Assembly: GCA_004352715.1 (NCBI GenBank)
Contig: SCFE01000102.1
Coordinates: 590,546-654,545 of the forward strand
DNA: 64,000 nucleotides
Direction: 5' to 3'
Source: Hofstenia miamia
Taxonomy: Eukaryota; Xenacoelomorpha; Acoela
Below the pieces are notes generated by a model. The model saw only the letters and a program-made list of their open reading frames with translations. It had not been told where the DNA came from and did not search any database. Position 1 is the stretch's first letter. Each line of letters opens with the position of its first letter. The position numbers and the translations under genes were made by a program. Below are positions 45,237 to 54,294 of the stretch, in pieces.

Positions 45237-47768
45237 TCATCTTCTAGAATCGTACTTATAATTTGACCACAAATTGATTTCCAGATTAGAAATTATGAAA
45301 TTAGCTGGTGGAATTACCCAATAGAAAAAGTTATTGGCACAGGTAGCTTTGTGAATGCGAGGTAAAAGAAAACGAACTTTAGAAGAGGATCGTGAGCCAC
45401 CGATAGCGGGAGAGAATTTTAGGAAATCAAATACATCAAAATCGTAGAAGCCGAGTTTGCAGTTCATTGAGAAAGATCAGGTTAAAGAATTTGAGATACA
45501 GGGAGATAGGCAAAAGTCTGGCTTTTAAAAGGAGATGAAGGAAAGGTATATTTGAAGAGTAGATCCAGCAAAGAGCCCGGTGTAAACGACGATCAATTTT
45601 AGTTGAGAAGGAAGAGTTGAGATACCAACACTGAGATCCATAACAAAATGCGCTAAGACAAGGTAGAAGAAAATATGTTTTGTGAGAAATATGTATAGGC
45701 CAGGAAAGAGAAACGGAAATCAAAATACCAAGATCACGAACATAAGGTTTGAAAGGAACAATGACATCATTTAAAAAGAAATCACGAGAATGGTTTTTGG
45801 AGGAAGAGAATAAGAGTCCTTTATATTTTGGGGTGTTAAAAGGAAGTGCAGATTGGCAGCTGGTTCGAATAAATTCGAGGTCAGAAGAAAATATGCGGGT
45901 GTCATCAGCATATAGCATGCATGTAGAGTTGAAAGCAGTGATTGTTGGCGTAAAGTCATTGATGAAGATTAAGACCGTCTTCACAACAACACGGTGAGCA
46001 CGCTAGAGATAATTAGCATTGATAATCCTTGAAAACGCTTGCATTCATAACAAAAATTACAAACCGTGTTACAACAATTCCAAACAACTTGAAGAGTTCT
46101 GATTGGCTAACACAAAGTAAACTAATACCATTCATATTTTATGGCATTAAACATGGATAATTACCAGGATATAGTACCTTATATTGTGAATAATATTATG
46201 GTTTATACACAAATTTGCAAGCATCGGCTATGTTCAACGATTAAACTCCCAAATGATTGGCATGCTACATTTCGCATTTTTCATTCAAATATTATTATTA
46301 ACAGAGTTGGGTGTAGCACACTACAAATGTAAAGCGTCACTAATATAGTGCAATTTCTTTGTAATGAGTAACATACCACAATAAGATGATAAAATAGTGG
46401 AGAGAAATATACAAATCTGATTTAATATATTCAATATATACATACTTTGCTTCAATAAAGTTTTACGCTTGGAAAATAAGAATTAAATGTAATAAGTAAA
46501 GAAGCATGTAATATAAATTAGTATTAAGTATAACAATCAATATATTACAGTAGTTTTGCGTTATTGGCTAATTCATTTATTAATATTTCAATAGCTGCAT
46601 CATTTCCACTGAAGGACATTTAAAATCAACACGTGTACGCGACTTCACAACAAAGAATGTAGCATGTTACCCAGTGAGCGCGTGATGAATGGAGAGATCG
46701 ATGAACCAATTAGTTGTCACGGTGCTGTTATGAAGTCACCTAAGGGACGTTACAAATATCGCCTCGCATCACGCGCTCACCGTGTTCTTGTGAAGAGGGC
46801 CTAAGAACAAAAGAGGACCAAGAATTTAATCCTGAGGAACACCAGAGGTGACCGGAAGATCATCAGAAAGAATAGAATCAATTCGAACAGATTGAGATCT
46901 GTTAGTGAGATAACTGGAGATGAGAGGCACAAAGAATGAATCACAACCAAGAAGAGAGAGCTTCAACATTAAGTGCGAATGAGGAACTTTATCAAAGGCG
47001 TTTTTGAAATCAAGATAGATAATGAAAAGAGGGATACTTCTATCGAAATGAGAACAAGCTGTGTCAAGGAAACATAAAAGAGAAAGGACAGTAGATGTCT
47101 GAGACATGAAACTTATATGAGATTCGGAAATCAAAAGACGGAGGAGGGGATAGATAGCTTTGAAATTGAGCTGTTCAAAATCATGCATGAGAAAGAATGG
47201 AAATTAAATGATAGGAATAACAAAAATGTCTCGGAAGATTCTTGCCAGATTTAATGATTGGAATAACAACAGCTTTTTTCCAAATTTGAGGAAACGTAGA
47301 AGATAAGATGATTGATTGGAAGAGCTGAAACAAAGAAGATGCAATGTTTTTTTTTAGAACAGGCGATAATTGATCATTGCAATTTTAAGATCTTGGTGGG
47401 GAACACCTGCAATAAGAAGCTGCCGACGAATATTATCCTCAACTAAAAGATCAGATGAGGAAAGATCGAGAGAGATGAAAATCTTGTAAGAGAAGGATTT
47501 GAGAAGAGAAAAGAGACTAATGATACGATGGCAGTCCCATTCAGAGTGAAGGCGAAGTATTATTGTGCGATGACGATCAGGACAGATAGATGATATCAGG
47601 TACGCCCAGATGAAGAAGGACTTTTTAAATCATGTTGCAGACGAACATGATGTGGTGATTTACGAGGGGCTTCAAGAATCCCACGAATGCGAATAGAAGA
47701 ACGGAAGTTGGGCACATCAATTTCTGACGCCTGGGTTTGCTTAGCAGGAGACATTGAAGAAGATGAAA
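45237..47768 (-). pseudogene. CR1/Jockey-like retrotransposon RT, interrupted
   Basis: Coding order on the minus strand: a linker region (47650-47330), FPQIWKKAVVIPIIKSGK (about 47300-47235), then 47188-46826 with RLLISESHISFMSQTSTV and FIIYLDFKNAFDKVPHSHL (motif A), SVRIDSILSDDLPVTSGVPQ (motif B). Then comes an 829-bp insertion (45973-46801), then 45972-45436 with INDFTPTI and CMLYADDTRIFSS (motif C, YADD) and a C-terminal part to a stop at 45237. Removing the insertion and one TTA restores the frame exactly across the junction, so the RT was still open when the insertion happened, apart from a stop near 46825 and frame changes upstream. On its right the element stops at the Tc1 element (47771). 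Confidence 0.85.
45973..46801. mobile_element. 829-bp Harbinger-type non-autonomous element
   Basis: Left end GACCGTCTTCACAACAACAC and right end GTGTTCTTGTGAAGAGGGCC are imperfect inverted repeats, continuing into GGTGAGCACG on the left and CGCGCTCACC on the right. TAA stands on both sides (45970-45972 and 46802-46804), a TWA target duplication. The element sits inside the RT, between motifs B and C, and its removal restores the reading frame. No coding capacity inside. Its ends differ from those of the two other Harbinger-like elements in the window, so it is a separate family. Confidence 0.85.
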
Positions 47769-47770
47769 TA

Positions 47771-49572
47771 CAGTACTGTGCATTAAAATTGCAACACTAG
47801 CATATTTTTAGTAAATTTGCTAATTTCGAGTTGTTTCGTGATCTTATTGTTATTTTTTTGATAAAATACTATTTTTTAGTTAGTTCTTAGTTCAAGTTTG
47901 ATTAAATGAAAGCAAACATTATTCATACACAAGATTTTATTCCATTTCCTACAAAAACACTTCAATAAAGGATCGGTCCACCTTTTGCTTTTAAGCATGC
48001 ATTGACCCTTCTTGGCATCGAGTTGATCAGGTTCGCACAAATTTGATCCAAATCATTTCCTCTTATCATGACATTGAGGACAGCATTGATCAATTCTTGG
48101 TTTGATTTGCAGTCACTCTTGTTCACTCTTTGTTTCACAATATGCCATAAATTCTCTATCAGCGATAAGTCCGGAGAATTTCCTGGCCAATCCAAAACTC
48201 GAATATTGTGAGAGCAAAGAAACTCTTTCGATTTCTTTGACGTATGGCAGGGTGCCAAATCCTGTTGGAAAATATATTGATTATTTGGAAACCAGTCGCT
48301 TGCTTGAGGATTAAGGCAGTGAGACAGCACATCCAAATATTGAACACTGNCACTGTTCATGGCACCTTCGACGACATGAATTCTTCCACAGCCTTTCGAT
48401 GAAATGCATCCCCAGAACATTATCTTTAGAGGATGCTTAAAGTTCGGAGCAAAGTGCGAAGAAGATAATGGCTCACCCCTTCCTCTTCTCACAAATCGGG
48501 GATTGTTGGGCTGTATCTCAATTGAAGATTCGTCAGAAAAGATGACCTTCTCCCACATTTCAGTAGTCCAGTCTTGATGGGCCAAAGCCCAGGCATAGCG
48601 TTTCTTCCTCATTGAATCTGTCAACACTTGGCATTTTATTGGCCGGTAAGCAGGTCTTTCGTTCTCCTTCAGCCTTCTCCTTACGGTTGAAGAGTCAACC
48701 GTAACTCCATGCTTCACCCATTCGGCTTGGAGCTCTGAGGAATTAGCTCTAGGATTTTTTTTGGACAGACGAACCAATGTTCGGTCATCTCTCTCCGATG
48801 ATTTTCTCGGTCTTGCGCAGTTTGAACGCTGGCTATGATACGAGCCAGTTTCCTGATACCGATTTACAATACGACTGACTGTTGTGTGGTCCATTTCAAG
48901 TCGAGCAGCAATTTCTCGGTACGACATATCAGTATTTTCACGTAAAGCGATCACTTGAGCTCTCTTTTCACACGACGTATCCATTTCTGTAGACCTCTCT
49001 CAAACAATGAGTTGTGTAAAATGCATCGAGTGAAACATTTTAAACATTTCAAACAATGTAACATTTCTTTCAACTTGATAATGAAATGGACAGATATCTA
49101 TGCAACGATCAATATTATTCAAAATAGAATTTTTGATATTTAACATCACATTTCAAATCACATTGCAGTGAAATATCACAAGCAGACTAAGATCGCTATT
49201 GTTGATGCCGAAGCGTTCGAAATTCAAATACAGTAGCCCTACATAGCAATCAGAACTGCAGAATGACTAAGTTTGATGAATACTATCCAAATATGGAATT
49301 AATTGACATTTAAAGTGATTTTATCAATGAATCCGTCTCATAAATTTGACATTTTTCGCTATTTTGGGGTATTTGAAATTAATCGTATATGGATTTTCCG
49401 CTTCTTTAGTCAAATATATTCTTCGTTCTAAATATTAGAGGTACTCTCTCACATTCTAATGTGTTTCTTATATGAATAGAAATATCATCAGATATGTACA
49501 ATCAACGAGAAACTGAAAACCTGACAAATTTGAAAAATTTTATTGGCGTTGCAATTTTAATACACAGTACTG
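47771..49572 (-). mobile_element. Complete Tc1 element, 1.8 kb
   Basis: Inverted ends CAGTACTGTGCATTAAAATT (47771) and AATTTTAATACACAGTACTG (ending 49572), 19 of the outer 20 bases pairing, flanked by TA at 47769-47770 and 49573-49574. It holds one nearly intact transposase gene on the minus strand, with about 590 bp of leader between the gene and the right end. Confidence 0.9.
47962..48984 (-). CDS. Tc1 transposase (DD34E), nearly intact
   Basis: 340 codons, the usual Tc1 length, starting MDTSCEKRAQVIALRENTDM. The N part has two helix-turn-helix units (MSYREIAARLEMDHTTVSRI and SSTVRRRLKE) with an R-P-R-K-S-S linker resembling the AT-hook region. Catalytic blocks: VIFSDESSIEI (first D), QQDLAPCHTS (second D; most relatives have QQDN) and WPGNSPDLSLIENLW (E), with exactly 34 residues between the second D and the E. 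It ends KGGPILY. The only flaw seen is one N at 48350, with a five-base duplication CACTG around it that keeps the frame. This looks like an assembly join. The gene may therefore be intact in the organism, apart from the substitution in QQDL. Confidence 0.9.
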   Translation of the reverse strand: MDTSCEKRAQVIALRENTDMSYREIAARLEMDHTTVSRIVNRYQETGSYHSQRSNCARPRKSSERDDRTLVRLSKKNPRANSSELQAEWVKHGVTVDSSTVRRRLKENERPAYRPIKCQVLTDSMRKKRYAWALAHQDWTTEMWEKVIFSDESSIEIQPNNPRFVRRGRGEPLSSSHFAPNFKHPLKIMFWGCISSKGCGRIHVVEGAMNSXSVQYLDVLSHCLNPQASDWFPNNQYIFQQDLAPCHTSKKSKEFLCSHNIRVLDWPGNSPDLSLIENLWHIVKQRVNKSDCKSNQELINAVLNVMIRGNDLDQICANLINSMPRRVNACLKAKGGPILY

Positions 49573-49574
49573 TA

Positions 49575-49779
49575 GAACTAGTGAATTAACTTTGGATAAG
49601 ATGTCATCCAGCCGCTGATTATAGACGTTCTGCAACAGCTTCAAGTAGAAGTTCTGATTTGTTGCTTGCAGGATTTCGAATTGGCAAATCAAGACGAACT
49701 TCATGGAAGCACAGTTACATGGCGATATGCCACCGAATGGTTGGGAATAATAAAATTTTGTCAAACTATTCCCGCAAAA
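49575..49779. other. Border region, origin unclear
   Basis: Open on the minus strand (to 49764) and partly on the plus strand. It could be the 5' part of the retrotransposon at 45237-47768, split off by the Tc1 element, or the start of the piggyBac copy. A TTAA occurs at 49585-49588 but no piggyBac terminus could be confirmed there. Confidence 0.35.
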
Positions 49780-51750
49780 AGAATTCGTGGTTTCATTCTA
49801 TCACGACATCAAATTGGGAAGATATCAGACAATGATAATGTAGACCAGGGTATTGACCAAGTACTTGATACTCAAGTATAGTATGACTATTGGGATAACT
49901 GATACTTGAAAGATAATAGATAATTGAAAGTTTTCAGAAATACGTTCAAGTAATTAATGTTTTAATTGACATGTTGAGGACTTGTCATTGGGTTTAAGAA
50001 ACTTTGTTCCTCCACATTGACCAAATTAAAAACAGGAATTCTGCAGCTTCTGGCTTTAGAGATAAACATAGGTAAAAAAAATTAGGCCCAAATTCACCTT
50101 GGCCTACTGAAATTAATGCCAAATAGAGAGATTTTATGACTCTTGCTAAAAACCAAAGTTAGGTATTTTAGAAACTTATAATAGAATCTATTCACTGAAA
50201 ATAAATTACATAAAATTTAAATTATATGTTTCAGCAAATTGTTTACAAATATTTTCCATTCCATGTATTTGCGTTTATTTTTATACACTGTTTAGTAATA
50301 GGCAATCAATTTTAGAATTTCGACTCATTATTTCCAAAACTTTAACCCAAGCCTGGTCCAAACCATGTCCATGTATATTCTGACTGTACCTGCTACATCA
50401 GTAGCTGTCGAAAACTTATTTTAAGCCTACTTGAGTGATACTAAATGAGCAGACTACTGAAAAACCTTTGTTTGTTTGCTATAACCAAAATTATTATTGA
50501 TGTTGATGATATTATTAAACTACTTGAAATACTTGGGTTTTTTGAATTACACGAACTTTGAATATTTCTTCAGGTACTTAACTATATTTGATACTTCGTA
50601 AATACCATACTTGTCAATACTCTGATGCAGACAATGATGAAAAATTGGATGATGACTCAGAAGAAGAAGATCTTATTGAGTTGTAATCATATGGTGATGA
50701 TGATGTACAAGACCAAATCCAAAGTACAATAACAAAACCGCGCTGGCGTTCTAGATGTGAACCTCTTCCTATCACGGAATTCATTTTTAAGCGAAATTAT
50801 GCCCAAGAAATAAAGGAACCATTTCAATATTTCCAGCAATATTTTTCAAATTCTTTTATTCAGGAATTATGTGATCAAACTAATTTGAATGCGCATCAAA
50901 AAGATTCTGGTACGACATTTTCAGTAACAAATGATAATATGAAAATTTTCCTGGGAACAACGTTTTAAATGTCAATGATTGGAATGAGTAACACCCGCAG
51001 ATATTGGTCAAAACATTCTCGAGTTGCTCTTGTTGCTGACCATGAAAGTCTCAATTATTGGGAAGAAATTAAGGTCAATCTTCATTTCGTAGATAGTAGT
51101 TCTCAAGAACCATGTAGTTCAACAAAAAACACATTCAAAATACAATCCATTATAGACAATTGTAGTGTTGATGAAAATACTATCCCATATAAGGGAAAAA
51201 ACCAACTTTATTAATGTACAACCCTAAGAAACCAAAAATGCGGTCTAAAACTATAAATGCTTTGCAGTGGAAAATGTGCATAATAAAACAAGTTGAGCTT
51301 TATATTGGCAAAAATTACACAATGATAATGATGATAAAAGTATGTCCAAGTCAAGTTGTCAAACGACTTAGTTTGCACATACCAGATAATAAAAACTATA
51401 AAATTGTGTTTGATAATTGGTTTTCTTCATTGAATTTGATTGAACACCTTGTTAAAAGAAAAATCTATGCAGTTAGCACTATTTAAATATGACGATTTCC
51501 CGGTATCGATTTTCCTGATGACAACACAATGAAGAGAAGTGGACGTGATGCAATGATAGAAAGACAATGCTTGATTGATGGAACACCAATCACAGCTGTG
51601 AAATGGTATGATAACAAAGGTGTGCATCTAGCTAGCAGCTACTTGGGAATTCCCAGTAAACATAGAACTGTCGTAACGACGTCGCTGAACTACATAATAA
51701 CGGCACTAAAACGACATTCATTACAAAACAACGTCTTTTCACAATAAAAC
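49780..51750 (+). pseudogene. piggyBac transposase, interrupted and decayed
   Basis: An acidic N-terminal part (RHQIGKISDNDNVD, then DEKLDDDSEEEDLIEL) is split by a hAT insertion at 49846-50624; removing it and one target duplication restores the frame. Then RWRSRCEPLPITEFIF, then VADHESLNYWEEI. Catalytic blocks: DENTIPYKGKNQL (51170-51208; first D), YNPKKPKMRSKTINALQWKM, VFDNWFSSLNLIEHL (near 51410; second D) and KWYDNKGVHLASSYLG (near 51605; third D). These are the three aspartate blocks of piggyBac/PGBD transposases, in order. Stops at 50683, 50966 and 51484 and frame changes near 51210 and 51490 show it is dead. TTAA-flanked ends were not fixed. Confidence 0.85.
49846..50624 (+). mobile_element. 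779-bp hAT derivative with 8-bp target duplication
   Basis: Ends CAGGGTATTGACCAAGTA on the left and the complement of CAGAGTATTGACAAGTA on the right are inverted repeats. Flanks ATGTAGAC (49838-49845) and ATGCAGAC (50625-50632) match at 7 of 8 positions, the hAT target duplication. Inside, a short frame near 50380 reads YILTVPATSVAVENLF-stop, a remnant of the hAT C-terminal dimerisation motif, so it derives from an autonomous hAT by deletion. Subterminal words ATACTTGA/TCAAGTA repeat at both ends. It interrupts the piggyBac pseudogene. Confidence 0.85.
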
Positions 51751-51849
51751 GACAAACTATCAATAAAAATACAGTTTTTAAAAAATTTATCTTCGAATTG
51801 TCATTATACTAAAATTATTGCTATTTTTAAATATTTTTTGTAGACGGAA

Positions 51850-51858
51850 TTATACACG

Positions 51859-51886
<28 letters not shown>
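51850..51886. repeat. (TA)n tract
   Basis: TA dinucleotide tract that abuts the end of a Tc1 element directly. Confidence 0.9.
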
Positions 51887-51889
<3 letters not shown>

Positions 51890-52500
51890 TACGGGCCAAA
51901 AGTTTGGGAACACTTTCCAAATTTTGTATTTTACACTAAGAAACGCAATGTAGAAAAATAAAATACCGCAATGTAAAAACATTATGATAACACCGTGAGG
52001 AAGTTAAATAGTTAATTGTCAAAAATTCGCTAATATATTATATGTATGCCTTTATTGGCCAAACAGGCAGCAATACGATTTGACATTGACTCGACCAACT
52101 TTCTACAATAATCATCAGTAATCTTTGTGCACCATACCACTTTAATTTGCTCCTTCAGTTCGTCGAGTGATGTGCATTGGCGCTTCCACAGACACGTTTT
52201 TGATGTGATGCCAGCAATTTTCTATGACGTTGTGGTCTGGGGAGTTTTCTGGCCAGTTCTCAAGCAGCCGAAAGTCTTGTGAAGCAATCCATTGTTTCAT
52301 AACTTTGGTGCTTTGGCAAGTAGCACCATCAGCATTTAGTACATAAACATGGGAACTTTTTCCTGAATTATTTTGAGGTAGGCCTTGGCTGTGACTGTCT
52401 CATTGTGAGGAACAAAATGCAAACCAGCACACCCATTTGCAGTTATAGAGCCCAAATCAGGTCAGAAGTTGCTCGGTGGACTGTTTGTTTCATCTAACGT
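51887..52500 (-). pseudogene. Truncated Tc1 element
   Basis: Terminus CAGTACGGGCCAAAAGTTTG abuts a (TA)n tract. On the minus strand the interior reads as the C-terminal half of a Tc1 transposase: GSITANGCAGLHFVPHNETV, then TAKAYL near 52440-52380, then in broken frames PQTTTS (P-D-x-N-P-I region degraded), KEQIKVVWCTKITDDYCRKL, and VESMSNRIAACLANKGIHI-stop. The last motif matches the family's usual V-x-S-M-P-x-R-I ... N-x-G ending. The 5' half of the gene and the other terminus are missing. Several stops; dead. Confidence 0.8.
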
Positions 52501-52805
52501 CTGTTAAATATTGACATGAGAAATAAAGTGAAAAAGATCAAAGAAATTTTGTTTCGTATATTTTTTTTTTGCTGAAATAAAGTTTTTATAAAATATTTTT
52601 TGTTTATTACAATAATAAGTTTATAAAAATATATTCAGTAGATTGCGTCTATAACGAACATCCATCAAACAATATACTTTTTAAGTTAATTTCGTTATAA
52701 GATTTATCCCCACCAGTTTTTTGTTATTGGTTTTTGTTAATACGGCAGACTATTAACTGAATGCCTCAATGAGGGCAAATCAAAGTTCCATTGTATCCTT
52801 TGGAA

Positions 52806-52862
<57 letters not shown>
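52501..52862. other. AT-rich spacer ending in a (TA)n tract
   Basis: No coding signal. A (TA)n tract at 52811-52862 runs directly into the left end of the mariner element. Confidence 0.7.
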
Positions 52863-52863
<1 letters not shown>

Positions 52864-54160
52864 GAGGTCTGATCAAAAAGTTCCAGGAGCGATGCTGTAA
52901 TTTTCCACAATGGGGGAGTTGGGCTTTCTTGCACCAATCATATTGTTAGGTTGTTATTTACGAACAAGTTGGCCAATCAGCTTCAAGCTGTACCAAAATC
53001 TCACGAGATTATTGGAGATTTCCCACAGTGCATTTCCTGTTGTCTGCTATGGTTGAAATCGAGCTGTCTGCTGAACAAAGAGTTGAAATCAAGTTTTCTG
53101 TGAAACTCAAGACTGCTTCAGAAACTCATGAAATGTTACAGTTAGCTTACAAAGAGGCTGCTCTAAATCGTAGCAGAACATTTGAGTGGCATAAAAGATT
53201 TAAGGAGGGTAGAGAATCAACACAAGATAACCATCGCTCGGGAAGATCGAAATCTTCAAAAACTGAGGGAAACATTGAAGTGGTGAAAGAAAAAATCCTC
53301 TCAGACAGAAGATTGACTGTCAGAGAACTAGCTGATGATACTTGCTTGGCATTTGCCACTGTTCAGAGCATTCTGATTGAAGACCTGGGAATGAGAAGGG
53401 TCACTGCCAAGTTCATTCCGAAATTGCTCACAGAACAGCAGAAGGAAGCAAGCGTTCAAATCTGTACAGACTTGCTAGAAACATCTGAAAATGATCCAGA
53501 TTTCATCAGAAACATAATCACTGGTGACGAGAGTTGGGTCTATTTGTTACAACCCCGAAACAAAGAGGAAAAGCTCACAATGGAAGTCGCCAACATGTCC
53601 ACGACCCAAAATGTGAAAGCAATGCTGACTGGTTTCTTAGACTACGACGGAATCATCCACTATGAATTTGCACCACCTGGTCAAACAGTGAACCAGCACT
53701 ACTATCTTGAAGTCTTGCGAAGATTGAGAGAGACGATCAGGAGAAACAGGCCTGAAAAGTGGACAGACAACTCCTTTGTACTCCACCACGACAATGCGGC
53801 GGCTCGCAGTGCTAATCGCATAAAGTATTTTCTAGCTAAAACCAAAACCACAGTCACCACCCACCCACCTTACTCACCCAACCTAGCACACTGTGACTAT
53901 TTTCTCTTCCTCAAACTCAAATTCAAGTTGAAGGGAAGGCGATTTGATGATGTAGAGGCAATCAAGAGTGCCGTAGCCAGAGAGATACGAGAACTCTCAC
54001 AGGAAGTGTTCCAGAACGCCATGGAAAAACTTCGGAGTCGCTGGAATCACTGTATAGACTCACAAGGGATGTATTTTGAGGGGGATAAGTTTTAAATTGC
54101 ATGTAAGTTAACTGTTTGTGAAATACAGCATCAGTCCTGGAACTTTTTGATCAGATCTCG
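52863..54160 (+). mobile_element. Complete mariner element, 1298 bp
   Basis: Terminal inverted repeats of about 37 bp with three mismatches. Left starts CGAGGTCTGATCAAAAAGTT; right ends AACTTTTTGATCAGATCTCG. TA stands on both sides (52861-52862, 54161-54162). It landed in a (TA)n tract, so the precise TA used is ambiguous. It holds one transposase gene. Confidence 0.92.
53049..54095 (+). CDS. Mariner transposase (DD34D) with a frame-swapped segment
   Basis: The frame opens at 53028, but I choose ATG 53049 (MVEIELSAEQRVEIKF), which gives 348 residues, the usual mariner length. N part: helix-turn-helix with SRTFEWHKRFKEGRES and DNHRSGRSKSS, then a second helix-turn-helix around LTVRELADDTCLAFATVQSI. 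Catalytic blocks: IITGDESWVY (first D), VLHHDNAAAR (second D) and HPPYSPNLAHCDYFLF (third D), with exactly 34 residues between the last two. GQTVNQHYYLEVLRRLR lies between. Between 53545 and 53610 the protein does not look like mariner; read one base over, the same DNA gives YNPETKRKSSQWKSP and PRPK, the conserved block. One inserted T and a later deletion thus swap the frame for about 22 residues, while the gene stays open. Activity is doubtful. Confidence 0.9.
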   Translation: MVEIELSAEQRVEIKFSVKLKTASETHEMLQLAYKEAALNRSRTFEWHKRFKEGRESTQDNHRSGRSKSSKTEGNIEVVKEKILSDRRLTVRELADDTCLAFATVQSILIEDLGMRRVTAKFIPKLLTEQQKEASVQICTDLLETSENDPDFIRNIITGDESWVYLLQPRNKEEKLTMEVANMSTTQNVKAMLTGFLDYDGIIHYEFAPPGQTVNQHYYLEVLRRLRETIRRNRPEKWTDNSFVLHHDNAAARSANRIKYFLAKTKTTVTTHPPYSPNLAHCDYFLFLKLKFKLKGRRFDDVEAIKSAVAREIRELSQEVFQNAMEKLRSRWNHCIDSQGMYFEGDKF

Positions 54161-54257
54161 TATATATATATATATATATATATATTAATGAATATTTTGT
54201 AAACATTATAGAAAGTCACATTGATTTGTTCCCACATTGGCACACTGCTTTTTCNNN

Positions 54258-54289
<32 letters not shown>
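54161..54289. repeat. (TA)n tracts with a 3-N gap
   Basis: TA tracts at 54161-54185 and 54258-54288 around about 70 bp of unique sequence and NNN at 54255-54257. The second tract is followed by TACAGTTGTCTGCAAATTAA, which looks like a Tc1/mariner-type end, but no element could be followed from it. Confidence 0.8.
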
Positions 54290-54294
<5 letters not shown>

